From positions 1 through 56,684 of the forward strand of contig JAEZRV010000011.1 of the NCBI GenBank assembly GCA_023444055.1: 56,684 nucleotides of DNA, given 5' to 3'. The number at the start of each line of letters is the position of its first letter. Position 1 is the stretch's first letter. This document shows, one piece after another, positions 17,581 to 25,906 of this stretch. Position numbers and translations under genes: made by a program. This DNA comes from Bacillota bacterium. GTDB lineage: Bacteria > Bacillota > Clostridia > Acetivibrionales > DSM-1351. The notes under the pieces were generated by a model. It searched no databases, was not told where the DNA came from, and worked only from the letters and a program-made list of their open reading frames with translations.

Positions 17581-18666
17581 TTACTTGGCTTGAATGTATC
17601 CTTTTGCATTAAGATACTCAGCCATGAGAACAGCACCACCTGCTGCACCACGTACAGTGTTGTGTGAAAGTCCAACGAATTTGTAATCATATAAGCTGTC
17701 TTCACGCAGTCTTCCAGCAGAAATTCCCATCCCATTTTCTAAATCTCTGTCCAGCTTTGTTTGAGGTCTGTTATCTTCTTCAAAATATGTTACAAATTGT
17801 TTTGGAGCACTAGGAAGTTCAAGCTCCTGAGGCTCTCCTTTATAGTTTTTCCATAGTTCTAATATTTCTTCTTTAGAAGGCTTCTTATCAAATGAAACAA
17901 AAACAGTAGCGAGATGACCATCTAATACAGGAACTCTTATACACTGAGTTGTGATTAGAGGTGAAGTAGCCTTAACAATTTCGCCATTTGAAACAGAACC
18001 CCAAATTTTTAATGGTTCCTGCTCACTTTTTTCTTCTTCTCCGCCTATATAAGGAATAACATTGTCTATCATTTCTGGCCAATCATTGAAGTTTTTGCCA
18101 GCACCAGAAATTGCTTGATAAGTGCAAGCTACAACATTCTTAATTCCAAATTTCATCAAAGGAGCTAACAAAGGAACATAACTCTGAATTGAGCAATTTG
18201 GTTTAACGGCAATAAATCCATTTTTAGTTCCAAGTCTCTTTTTCTGAGCATCAATAACACTAATATGATCAGCATTTATTTCAGGAATCAGCATTGGTAC
18301 ATCTGGAGTCCATCTATGAGCTGAATTATTAGAAACTACAGGAGTTTCATTCTTAGCATATTCTTCCTCAAGCTTTTTAATTTCGTCCTTTTTCATATCA
18401 ACTGCGCAAAAAACAAAATCTACCTCAGCACAGATTTCCTTTACTTGTTCAGTTGCGTTTTTAATTACTATGTTTTTAACTCCTTCAGGAATAGGGGTTG
18501 ACATTTTCCATCTACCCTCTATAGACTGAGCATAAGTTTTGCCAGCAGAATTTCCGCTAGCGGCTATAGAAACCACCTCAAACCATGGATGATTCTCAAG
18601 AAGTGCAATAAATCTTTGACCAACCATTCCAGTTCCACCAATAATACCAACTCTTAATTTTGACAT
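17581..18666 (-). CDS. asd: Aspartate-semialdehyde dehydrogenase
   Basis: Reduces aspartyl phosphate to aspartate semialdehyde with NADPH, the branch point to lysine/diaminopimelate, threonine and methionine. The 361-residue protein is the archaeal/fungal-type form: nucleotide-binding GIIGGTGMVGQRF at the start, catalytic Cys in VKPNCSIQSYVPL, ISGAGKNFNDWPEM, and CIRVPVLDGHLATVFV with the substrate-site Arg and His. The frame extends to 18696, but GGAGGC at 18674-18679 on the minus strand and the family start MSKLRVGIIGG fix the ATG at 18666. Its own promoter lies at 18828-18856. I saw no lysine riboswitch in the 150-nt leader. Confidence 0.93.
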   Translation of the reverse strand: MSKLRVGIIGGTGMVGQRFIALLENHPWFEVVSIAASGNSAGKTYAQSIEGRWKMSTPIPEGVKNIVIKNATEQVKEICAEVDFVFCAVDMKKDEIKKLEEEYAKNETPVVSNNSAHRWTPDVPMLIPEINADHISVIDAQKKRLGTKNGFIAVKPNCSIQSYVPLLAPLMKFGIKNVVACTYQAISGAGKNFNDWPEMIDNVIPYIGGEEEKSEQEPLKIWGSVSNGEIVKATSPLITTQCIRVPVLDGHLATVFVSFDKKPSKEEILELWKNYKGEPQELELPSAPKQFVTYFEEDNRPQTKLDRDLENGMGISAGRLREDSLYDYKFVGLSHNTVRGAAGGAVLMAEYLNAKGYIQAK

Positions 18667-18827
18667 GACTATATGCCTCCAATCTTGTATTTTCATATAA
18701 AAATATATATTATTAATTGAATTTTTAAATGTCTGAATGATTTTTATTTACGTAGCAATGTTAGCTTTTAACATGCGTTGTTTTGTAAAGTGTCCACCAT
18801 CCAATGACAAATGTGTTTGTACTGTGT

Positions 18828-18856
18828 ATTTTATCACAACATATTCTAAATTTCAA
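18828..18856 (-). promoter_or_regulatory. Sigma-A-type promoter for asd
   Basis: On the minus strand TTGAAA (plus 18851-18856) and TAAAAT (plus 18828-18833) are exactly 17 nt apart. Transcription would start near 18821, leaving a leader of about 155 nt before the asd ATG. The leader holds only a weak hairpin (ATGTTA...TAACAT) and no riboswitch that I recognise. Confidence 0.7.
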
Positions 18857-18938
18857 GATGGATATTATTTTCGTTAAAATCTTCTATATTAAAACTTTTA
18901 TATTAAGATATTATACCTCTGAACTGATAGGTTAATTT

Positions 18939-20072
18939 TCATTTACTGCTTTGAATTTCAAATGGATTCTGTGTAATACCCCATTTACTCAATTCGTTCT
19001 GTGTGCCAACCCACACATTAGCTTTTAAAGGAACGAGGGGGTATAGCTCTTCAACACAGTAGTTTTGCATTCTTATGCAGCCATGAGATATAAATTTACC
19101 AATAGAATAGAAGGAGTTAGTGCCATGTATTCCATAGGAACCATCTGTTCTATTAATTCCAAGCCAGCGGCTTCCAAGAGGATTTTCAGGTACTCCTCCC
19201 TTAATTGGATTTGCAAATCCTCCTCCGCCCCAATCAGGATTTTGAATTTTCATTGTTATGATAAACTTACCGCTTTTAGTGAGAGAAGCTGGGTTTCCAA
19301 CTGCGACAGCATATTTTTTTATGACCTTTGTTCCTTCATAAAGAGTTAATGTTTTTTTAGTTTTATTAACTACAATCCATTTGTCTTTTGTTGGAGCTGA
19401 TTTTATTGTGTCAAGATATGTAAATGTCGGACTTGCCAATCTTTTGATTAACATTGCTTTTGTATTATCATCCCAAGTCCCAGTTACTGTCATGTTGTGG
19501 TTACTTTGAAAGAGAAGTATGGTGTTACGAATATTTAGGTTTTCATCTTTATTATAAACGTTTTTATAATAACCCAGTTTTTTTAAGTAGCTCAAATAAT
19601 TTTTATTGGTTATTTCGGTAGTTAATTTATTTTGTTTGTTCTGAATATCAAGCTTTTCTTGTTCTTTTTTTAATTTGTCTTGAGCATTTCTTAAATTTTC
19701 TTGCTCTATTTTTAATTTATCTTGAGCGTTTTTCAGATTGACTTGTTCTATTTTTAATTTATCTTGAGCGTTTTTCAGATTGTCTTGTTCTGTTTTTAAT
19801 TGTTCCTGAGCCTTCTTTAAGTTTTCCTTATCAATATTAAGCTGCTCTTGCTCTTTTTTCAGCTGTTCTTGTTGGGAAATAAGTTCCTCTTCTGTTAGTT
19901 GGACATCATCTTCTGAGACAAAAACTACGTCATCAGTTTCTGGTTGCATGAGTTCAATTTGATATAACAGCTGATTTTCTTGGTAGATACTACTTTCTAC
20001 ACCAAAGGCAGCTGAGCTTTGCATAATAAGACTAATAACTAAGGTTCCAATACATAAATATTTTCGTAACAT
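18939..20072 (-). CDS. Secreted L,D-transpeptidase (YkuD) with coiled coil and peptidoglycan-binding domain
   Basis: Cell-wall cross-linking enzyme of about 377 residues. It has a signal peptide (LRKYLCIGTLVISLIMQSSA), then a long charged coiled coil (about residues 45-150) built of 14-residue repeats such as LKNAQDKLKIEQEN. A peptidoglycan-binding domain follows (YLSYLKKLGYYKN to TWDDNTKAMLIKRL). The C-terminal YkuD domain has the catalytic motif HGTNSFYSIGKFISHGCIRM with the active-site Cys. The frame also has an ATG at 20084. The ATG at 20072 (MLRKYL) is better spaced from AAGG (plus 20085-20088) on the minus strand. The coiled coil may act as a spacer between wall layers. Confidence 0.9.
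   Translation of the reverse strand: MLRKYLCIGTLVISLIMQSSAAFGVESSIYQENQLLYQIELMQPETDDVVFVSEDDVQLTEEELISQQEQLKKEQEQLNIDKENLKKAQEQLKTEQDNLKNAQDKLKIEQVNLKNAQDKLKIEQENLRNAQDKLKKEQEKLDIQNKQNKLTTEITNKNYLSYLKKLGYYKNVYNKDENLNIRNTILLFQSNHNMTVTGTWDDNTKAMLIKRLASPTFTYLDTIKSAPTKDKWIVVNKTKKTLTLYEGTKVIKKYAVAVGNPASLTKSGKFIITMKIQNPDWGGGGFANPIKGGVPENPLGSRWLGINRTDGSYGIHGTNSFYSIGKFISHGCIRMQNYCVEELYPLVPLKANVWVGTQNELSKWGITQNPFEIQSSK
19636..19880. repeat. 42-bp tandem repeats encoding the L,D-transpeptidase coiled coil
   Basis: The segment is made of near-identical 42-bp units, each encoding two heptads (pattern LKxxQxxLKxEQxx); at least two adjacent units around 19687-19785 are almost identical in DNA. Such repeats expand and contract by slippage or recombination, so copy number may vary between strains. 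Confidence 0.7.
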
Positions 20073-20495
20073 TGTACCATCCATCCTTCATATGTAATTT
20101 ATAAAACTAAATAAATAATAGTAAGACAAGTGATAAAAAATACCTGTTATTTAAATTTTAATATAAATTCAAAAATTATTTAATTTTAAAGCAATTTTGA
20201 CAACTAACAATGTAACGCTGACAGCTTATTTCAATTGAAATATATGTACTAAGGTTAAACAAATATAAGTTGTTTAACAATTTCCCCTGCATTTTAAAGA
20301 ATCTTTTCTATACTTACTTTTGTGTATTTCTAAATTTTAATTTATTATAATAGAATATATGTAGTAGTGTATATAATTTTTGTTAATATTGGACAAAATA
20401 GTTATTACAGATAAGACGGTTAAATATAAAAGATGGTAAGTTATAACAAAGAAACTTAAATATCGCCAAAATGCGTTAAAATTTTTAATAATACA
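20073..20495. other. Divergent intergenic region
   Basis: AT-rich region between the L,D-transpeptidase (-) and the amino-acid transporter operon (+). It holds a 9-bp inverted repeat, GTTAAACAA at 20254-20262 with TTGTTTAAC at 20270-20278 around a 7-nt loop, which could be an operator. I see no coding potential and no riboswitch that I recognise. Confidence 0.5.
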
Positions 20496-20524
20496 TTGAA
20501 TTTTTATTCATAGAATATTATAAT
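20496..20524 (+). promoter_or_regulatory. Sigma-A-type promoter for the amino-acid transporter operon
   Basis: TTGAAT (20496-20501) and TATAAT (20519-20524) are separated by exactly 17 nt. The start codon of the binding-protein gene is 30 bp downstream with AGGAGG in between, giving a short leader of about 20 nt. Confidence 0.75.
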
Positions 20525-20553
20525 TATAAATATATTTGTATAGGAGGATTGAA

Positions 20554-21354
20554 ATGAAAGGAATATTAAAAAAGGTATTTTGTGTTTTTATTGTAGCAAC
20601 AATAGGACTATCAATAGCAGGCTGTGGAAAGACTTCAACAATGGAAAGGATAGAGAAAAGCGGTAAGCTGGTTGTAGGTACAAGTGCAGATTATGCACCA
20701 TATGAATACCATACTATGGTGGATGGTAAGGATACTATTATTGGCATTGATATATCAATAATAGAAGAGGTTGCAAAAGATCTTGGTGTGCAGTATGAAA
20801 TAGTTGATACGTCATTCGATGGCCTTTTAGCTGCTCTCAATTCGGATAAAGTAGATATTGTAATTGCAGGAATGAATCCAGATGAGAAAAGAAGAAAAGC
20901 GGTTGATTTCACAAAGATTTATTATGAAGCAAAGCAAGGCGTTTTAGTTAGAGCTGAGGATAAGGATAAGATAAAATCTATTGCAGACTTGAATGGTAAA
21001 AATGTTGGTGCTCAGCTAGGGACAACACAGGAAACTATTGCAAAAAGTCAGATGGAGAATGCTAATCTCGTTTCATTGGGCAAAATTCCTGATTTAGTTA
21101 TGGAATTAAAGAATAAGAAAATAGATGCATTAGTAGTTGAACTACCAGTTGCTAATGGATATGTTAAAAATAATAGCGATTTAGTGTTATCAGACATATC
21201 TGTAGAAGAGGAATCAGGTGGGTCAGCAATCGCGGTTAAGAAGGGTAATTCAGAGCTAGTTGAATTGATTAACAAATCATTGGATAGGCTTATGGAAGAA
21301 GGAGCTATTGACAAATTTGTTCAAGAAGCAAACGAGAAAAATGTGACTAAATAA
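20554..21354 (+). CDS. Polar amino-acid ABC transporter substrate-binding lipoprotein (family 3)
   Basis: Binding protein of 266 residues with a lipoprotein signal (MKGILKKVFCVFIVATIG, then IAGC, Cys at 24). The family 3 fold is clear: GKLVVGTSADYAPYEY with the ligand-binding segment, IGIDISIIEEVAKDLG, DGLLAALNSDKVDIVIAGM and LNGKNVGAQLGTTQE. A start at 20536 is possible in frame, but GGAGG at 20543-20547 fixes the ATG at 20554. It pairs with the permease at 21668 and the ATPase at 22326. The isoaspartyl dipeptidase-like gene downstream suggests acidic amino acids or isoaspartate among its ligands; that is inference. Confidence 0.93.
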   Translation: MKGILKKVFCVFIVATIGLSIAGCGKTSTMERIEKSGKLVVGTSADYAPYEYHTMVDGKDTIIGIDISIIEEVAKDLGVQYEIVDTSFDGLLAALNSDKVDIVIAGMNPDEKRRKAVDFTKIYYEAKQGVLVRAEDKDKIKSIADLNGKNVGAQLGTTQETIAKSQMENANLVSLGKIPDLVMELKNKKIDALVVELPVANGYVKNNSDLVLSDISVEEESGGSAIAVKKGNSELVELINKSLDRLMEEGAIDKFVQEANEKNVTK

Positions 21355-21370
21355 TAAACTAAATATATAT

Positions 21371-21399
21371 CATGGGCTGTTTCATTTGAGGTAGCCCAT
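21371..21399 (+). terminator. Weak hairpin after the binding-protein gene
   Basis: ATGGGCT and AGCCCAT pair as a 7-bp stem around a 14-nt loop just after the stop codon. No T-run follows, so it is more likely an mRNA-stabilising or attenuating hairpin than a full terminator. It would favour the binding protein over the downstream permease and ATPase. Confidence 0.45.
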
Positions 21400-21416
21400 T
21401 AGGTTGAAAAATTTAA

Positions 21417-21590
21417 AATACTGTTAAATGAATTACCGAGTCCATGTCATTTCTTTATATTTTTTTCGTTAAATGTGAGACATGGACATAAGGTTAAAAG
21501 AAATATAAATACTGTTAAATGAATTACCGAGTCCATGTCATTTCTTTATATTTATTTTGTGTAAATGTGAGACATGGGCGTATTTATGTC
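21417..21590. repeat. Tandem 91-bp duplication carrying hairpin element copies B1 and B2
   Basis: AATACTGTTAAATGAATTAC at 21417 recurs at 21508, a period of 91 bp. Each unit contains one hairpin element: B1 arms GTCCATGTC 21440-21448 with GACATGGAC 21479-21487, and B2 arms GTCCATGTC 21531-21539 with GACATGGGC 21571-21579 (one G-T wobble). They sit between the binding-protein and permease genes. No SD-like run or start codon of a gene borders them here. Confidence 0.8.
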
Positions 21591-21667
21591 TAGAAACAAT
21601 TTCATACTTATTTTTGTGGAATTTTTAGCATTGTTTAATTAAGAAGATTTTTGAAGGGGGTATTTGA

Positions 21668-22333
21668 TTGGACTTTGGCTTTGTAGATGAGTATTCGCAA
21701 TATTTTATTAATGGTACGATAAGTACTATTGTAATAGCCATCTTAACCGTAGTATTAGGTGTAATTATTGGAACAGTTCTTGCATTAATGAAAATTTCCA
21801 AGAATGGCATACTTAAGTTTGTAGCATCAGCATATATAGAATTTATAAGAGGAACTCCTCTTCTAGTTCAGATCTCATTAGTATATTTTAGCGTTTCATT
21901 TCCTCAGTTTATATTGTTTGGTATTGAGATGAACAGATTTATACCTGGTGTAATTGCTATGGCAATTAATAGCGGAGCATATGTGGCAGAAATTATAAGA
22001 GCTGGCATTCAAGCAGTTGACAAGGGACAAATGGAAGCTGCACGTTCAATTGGTTTTACCTCAGGTCAATCTATGAGATATATTGTATTGCCTCAGGCAA
22101 TTAGAAATATTCTCCCAGCATTGGGAAATGAGTTTGTAGTTGTAATAAAGGAATCCTCTGTTCTTTCGGTTATAGGTATTGTAGAGTTGATGAGAAGTGC
22201 AGATATTGTAAAGGCGGCAATTTATCAGCCATTTGCACCATTAATAGTAGTTGCCATTATTTATTTTATACTTACATTTACATTGACTAGAATTCTAGGA
22301 TTTGCTGAGAGGAGGATGAGGGCTAGTGATTGA
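21668..22333 (+). CDS. Polar amino-acid ABC transporter permease
   Basis: Membrane subunit of 221 residues in the HisM/GlnP family. It has about five hydrophobic segments and the EAA loop EAARSIGFTSGQSMRYIVLP (about residue 120), followed by QAIRNILPALGNEF. FIRGTPLLVQISLVYF is a family mark. The start is TTG at 21668, supported by GGGGG (21656-21660) 7 nt upstream; no ATG is available in frame nearby. Its stop overlaps the ATPase start by 8 nt, so the two are translationally coupled. Confidence 0.93.
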   Translation: MDFGFVDEYSQYFINGTISTIVIAILTVVLGVIIGTVLALMKISKNGILKFVASAYIEFIRGTPLLVQISLVYFSVSFPQFILFGIEMNRFIPGVIAMAINSGAYVAEIIRAGIQAVDKGQMEAARSIGFTSGQSMRYIVLPQAIRNILPALGNEFVVVIKESSVLSVIGIVELMRSADIVKAAIYQPFAPLIVVAIIYFILTFTLTRILGFAERRMRASD

Positions 22334-23048
22334 TGTTATAAATCTAAATAAAAAGTTTGGAACGCTGCATGTTTTAAGCGGGATAGATGTTTCTATTAAA
22401 AAGGGTGAAGTTGTCGTTGTTATTGGCCCTAGTGGATCTGGCAAGAGTACTTTCCTTAGATGCCTCAATTTATTGGAGCATCCTAGTGAGGGCAAAGTGA
22501 TTTTTGAAGAGGTAGATATTACAGACAAAAACAACAATATCAACAAGCAGAGACAAAAGATGGGGATGGTTTTTCAGAATTTTAATCTTTTTCCACACCT
22601 TTCAATTATAGAAAACATTACTCTTGGGCCAATTAAGCTCAAAAATGTACCAAAAGACAAAGCGGAAGAGGATGCAAAATTACTTTTAAAGCGTATAGGA
22701 CTTGAGGAAAAAGCAAATAACTATCCTGTACAACTTTCAGGCGGGCAAAAGCAGCGCATTGCAATTGTACGTGCCCTTGCAATGTCACCTGATGTTATGC
22801 TGTTTGATGAACCGACCTCAGCACTTGATCCTGAAATGGTAGGAGAAGTACTTGAAGTAATGAAGGAGTTAGCAGCGGAAGGAATGACAATGGTTGTTGT
22901 AACACATGAAATGGGGTTTGCTAGAGAAGTTGCAACAAGGGTACTTTTTATGGATGAGGGAATGATAAAGGAAGAGGGAACACCAGAAGAGATCTTCTCA
23001 AACCCTAAAAATGATAGAACAAAGGAATTCTTGAGTAAGGTGCTATAA
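22326..23048 (+). CDS. Polar amino-acid ABC transporter ATP-binding protein
   Basis: ATPase of 240 residues in the GlnQ/HisP family. Walker A is GPSGSGKST (about residue 36), the Q-loop VFQNFNLFPHLS, the signature LSGGQKQR, and Walker B VMLFDEPTSALDPEMVGEV, which is typical of the polar amino-acid group. The GTG start overlaps the permease stop. The C-terminal MDEGMIKEEGTPEEIFSNPK is standard for the group. A 55-bp gap with GGAGG leads into the dipeptidase-like gene, likely the same operon. Confidence 0.95.
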   Translation: MIDVINLNKKFGTLHVLSGIDVSIKKGEVVVVIGPSGSGKSTFLRCLNLLEHPSEGKVIFEEVDITDKNNNINKQRQKMGMVFQNFNLFPHLSIIENITLGPIKLKNVPKDKAEEDAKLLLKRIGLEEKANNYPVQLSGGQKQRIAIVRALAMSPDVMLFDEPTSALDPEMVGEVLEVMKELAAEGMTMVVVTHEMGFAREVATRVLFMDEGMIKEEGTPEEIFSNPKNDRTKEFLSKVL

Positions 23049-23103
23049 AGCGGATAAAAATTCCTTAAATTTAGTTTACTCAAATTTTACTACGGAGGAA
23101 AAG

Positions 23104-24234
23104 ATGTTTACACTACTAAAGAATGCGACTGTATATTCACCTGATTATCTTGGGAAAAAAGATTTACTATTCTGTTTTGATAGGATAGCTTTAATTGATG
23201 ATTCCATTGATGCTTCTGTATTAAAAAATGTCGAGATTATTGATTGTAGTGAAAACATTATTTTTCCGGGTTTTATTGATTTGCATGTTCATATAGCAGG
23301 CGGAGGCGGAGAAGGTGGATATACTACAAGAACCACATCTGTTGATGCTAATGATATTATTAAACATGGAGTTACTACGGTTGTGGGTGTACTTGGTGCA
23401 GATGGTGTAACCAGAAATGTTGCAAGCTTGTATGCAAAGGCTAAACAACTTGAAATGCAAGGTTTATCCACCTATATATTTACTGGATCATATCAGATTC
23501 CGGTTATAACTTTAACTGGCAGTGTGCAGAGCGATATGGTTTTCGTTGACAAAGTTATTGGAGTTGGAGAAATCTGCTTGGGAGATAGTAGAGCATTTGA
23601 ACCTACTTTTGATGAAATAAGCCGTATTGCAGCCCAAACGAGGAACGGTGCTATGATTTCCGGTAAGGCTGGGCTTGTTCACTTTCATATTGGGATAGAT
23701 GATAATGGACTGGAATATCTTTTTAGATTAATTAGGGAGACTCTAATTCCAAAATCACACTTTCTCCCAACACACTTGAATAGAACACGTAAACTTTTTG
23801 AACAAGCTACAAAGTATTTGCAGGAGGGTGGTTTTATTGACTTGACAGCTGGTTTCATACCAGATGAGAAGGATCATGACTGCATTGCTACATATGATGC
23901 AATAAAGCGTTTGATTGACCTTGGTATTGATACAAGCAGAGTTACAATGAGTTCAGATGCGAATGGAAGCGTTCCTGTTTTCGATGATAAAGGAAATGTT
24001 ATTTCTTCAGACACTGTTAGTACAAAAATATTATTTGATGAAATTAAAGTTTCGATAAAAGATTTAGGAGTACCAATTGAAAAGGCAATTTCCATTATAA
24101 CTAATAATCCTGCAAAAGTACTGAAAATAAGCAATAGCAAGGGAAGCCTTGAAATTGGAAAAGATGCGGATTGTGTTATTTGTGATAAGGATTTAAATAT
24201 TATAAAGGTATTTGCAATGGGAAAGGCGTATTAA
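23104..24234 (+). CDS. iadA: Isoaspartyl dipeptidase-like amidohydrolase
   Basis: Amidohydrolase-superfamily metallopeptidase of 376 residues that would hydrolyse beta-aspartyl dipeptides. The metal site HVH (61 and 63) lies in FIDLHVHIAGGG, with later ligands in LVHFHIG, FLPTHLNRT and the catalytic Asp in MSSDANGS. LTGSVQSDMVFVDKVIGVGE is typical of IadA. The position filled by the carbamylated Lys in E. coli IadA appears to be Glu here (GVGEICLGDSR). RBS GGAGG at 23095-23099. It lies directly after an amino-acid transporter, consistent with scavenging of damaged-protein peptides. Family confident, exact substrate less so. Confidence 0.87.
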   Translation: MFTLLKNATVYSPDYLGKKDLLFCFDRIALIDDSIDASVLKNVEIIDCSENIIFPGFIDLHVHIAGGGGEGGYTTRTTSVDANDIIKHGVTTVVGVLGADGVTRNVASLYAKAKQLEMQGLSTYIFTGSYQIPVITLTGSVQSDMVFVDKVIGVGEICLGDSRAFEPTFDEISRIAAQTRNGAMISGKAGLVHFHIGIDDNGLEYLFRLIRETLIPKSHFLPTHLNRTRKLFEQATKYLQEGGFIDLTAGFIPDEKDHDCIATYDAIKRLIDLGIDTSRVTMSSDANGSVPVFDDKGNVISSDTVSTKILFDEIKVSIKDLGVPIEKAISIITNNPAKVLKISNSKGSLEIGKDADCVICDKDLNIIKVFAMGKAY

Positions 24235-24410
24235 TTCATTAAATGACCTTATGCTATCATATAATTAAATAATGGATAAGTTATCAGATTAGTGATGTTA
24301 TCCAAATAGATAACAGGTGCAATTAATCGGAATATATATACAAAACAGAACTGATTGTTTATGATAAATATATTGATTTCGTGAAGCACTTTGTATGGGG
24401 GTTGAGGGAG

Positions 24411-25742
24411 TTGAATACCAAAATACGCAAAGTTATACTAATGTTTTTAATTGTGTTTGCAATATTCGCAAGCTTGGTTGTAGTTTCGGAGATTATTAAT
24501 TACAGGCAAATCATAAATACATATCCAGAAAAGCTGCATGTAGCAGTGCCAGATGCAGTTACTGTAACAATGCCATCACAGGATGCTTTTTCTTTTCAGA
24601 AAAGCAAGGTTACGACATGGCTTATTAGGTTATTTCTAAGCTTTGTAGTGCCAGCGTTTTTTTTGTTTTCTAAGCTCTCAGCCAATATTAGGAATTGGGC
24701 AAGAAGGAAGGCTAAACGCTGGATTCTAATAGTAATTCTATATTTCATTGTATATTCGTTAATTGAAATTCTGCTCTATCTTCCGCTTGACATGTATACT
24801 GGGTTTGTAAGAATGCATCAGTATGGCTTGTCAAATCAGACATTTTTTCAGTGGTTTAGTGAGATTGTTAAAAGCTTTGTAGTAAATTCTATCTTTACGG
24901 CTGCTATTATTTGGGTACCATTCTTAATCATTAAGAAATCTCCAAAACGATGGTGGTTATATATCGCACTTGTTTCAATACCTTATATGTTTTTTGTATC
25001 TTATATGCAGCCAGTTGTAATTGATCCTATGTTTAACCAATACAAACAACTAGAAGATGGTGAACTTTCTACCAAAATCGATGGACTGCTGAACAAGACT
25101 TATATAGAGAATTGTCAGGTACTTCAGGTCGATAAAAGCAAAGAGACAAACCTAATGAATGCATATATGACAGGAGTATTCAACACAAAGAGGATCGTAT
25201 TATGGGATACTACAATTAATTATTTAAATGTAGATGAGGTGCTTGGTGTCGTAGCACATGAAATGGGACACTATTTAATGGGGCATATATGGAAGTCTAT
25301 AGTTTTTGGAGGACTTGGAAGCATTCTTGTTTTATACTTTGTGTATAGGTTTTGCAATTGGTTTTTGGAAAAGTCAAAAGGAAAGTATGGATTTTACAGG
25401 CTTTCAGATGTTGCAGCTTTCCCATTAATAATGCTGGCAATAAATCTTATGTTATTTATTACAGCACCAATATCAAATGCATATTCTAGAAATATAGAGC
25501 TAGAGGCAGATAGGTTTGAACTTGAGCTTACCCAAAACAATTTTGCAACAGCTACGGGAACTGTTAAATTACATCAACAGAGCTTGACAATGCCTGAGCC
25601 TGGCTTAATATATATGTTGTGGACTTATGATCATCCTACATATAAATCAAGGGTTGATTTTGCAAATGAATATAGGCCTTGGGAAACAGGACAGCAATTA
25701 AAATATCAAAAATACTTGAAGGAAAATGAGCAGGTAAAGTAG
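24411..25742 (+). CDS. M48 family membrane metalloprotease (Ste24/CAAX-protease-like)
   Basis: Integral membrane zinc protease of about 443 residues. The HExxH zinc motif is in VVAHEMGHYLMGH (about residue 280), with a third ligand in NIELEADRFELEL. FNTKRIVLWDTTINYLN ahead of it is typical of Ste24-type M48A enzymes. There are about seven hydrophobic segments, one near the N-terminus (VILMFLIVFAIFASLVVVSE). The frame opens at GTG 24381. TTG 24411 is the better start because GGGGG (24397-24401) is 9 nt upstream, but this is uncertain. The bacterial substrate of such proteases is usually unknown; protein quality control in the membrane is likely. Confidence 0.85.
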   Translation: MNTKIRKVILMFLIVFAIFASLVVVSEIINYRQIINTYPEKLHVAVPDAVTVTMPSQDAFSFQKSKVTTWLIRLFLSFVVPAFFLFSKLSANIRNWARRKAKRWILIVILYFIVYSLIEILLYLPLDMYTGFVRMHQYGLSNQTFFQWFSEIVKSFVVNSIFTAAIIWVPFLIIKKSPKRWWLYIALVSIPYMFFVSYMQPVVIDPMFNQYKQLEDGELSTKIDGLLNKTYIENCQVLQVDKSKETNLMNAYMTGVFNTKRIVLWDTTINYLNVDEVLGVVAHEMGHYLMGHIWKSIVFGGLGSILVLYFVYRFCNWFLEKSKGKYGFYRLSDVAAFPLIMLAINLMLFITAPISNAYSRNIELEADRFELELTQNNFATATGTVKLHQQSLTMPEPGLIYMLWTYDHPTYKSRVDFANEYRPWETGQQLKYQKYLKENEQVK

Positions 25743-25835
25743 AATATACAGTAAAGTTTCATTAGTGTAGCTTTTTGAAGGGAAATAAACTATTTTGGAG
25801 GAAATGAAAGGTTTAAAGAAATTAAAAAAATAAAT

Positions 25836-25844
25836 GGAGGAGGT
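25836..25844 (+). promoter_or_regulatory. Strong ribosome binding site separated from its start by a hairpin element
   Basis: GGAGGAGGT is a near-perfect anti-16S match, but the ATG it should serve (25907) is 62 nt downstream, beyond the hairpin element at 25850-25900. Folding the hairpin leaves 5 nt before and 6 nt after its base, so the SD-to-ATG distance becomes 11 nt. No other SD precedes the ATG. Confidence 0.7.
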
Positions 25845-25849
25845 ACCGA

Positions 25850-25900
25850 GCCCATGCGATTTCTGTCATGTTGTTTTTGTGCGAAATGCTGGGCATGGGC
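25850..25900. repeat. Hairpin element copy C, between SD and start of a small membrane protein gene
   Basis: Left arm GCCCATG (25850-25856) pairs with CATGGGC (25894-25900). ATTTC and GAAAT add an inner stem. The flanks ACCGAG before and ATAATTATG after match the other copies. Compared with copy A the second base pair is C-G instead of T-A, a covarying change that keeps the stem. Confidence 0.85.
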
Positions 25901-25906
25901 ATAATT

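Noticed and set aside
18667..18821. Possible lysine riboswitch or T-box in the asd leader
   Set aside because: None of the conserved lysine or T-box core sequences is visible; only a weak 6-bp hairpin is present.
25850..25900. Resemblance of hairpin C (GAGCCCATGCGATT) to group II intron domain V
   Set aside because: The catalytic AGC triad and tetraloop layout are absent, no reverse transcriptase is nearby, and the other copies do not fit.
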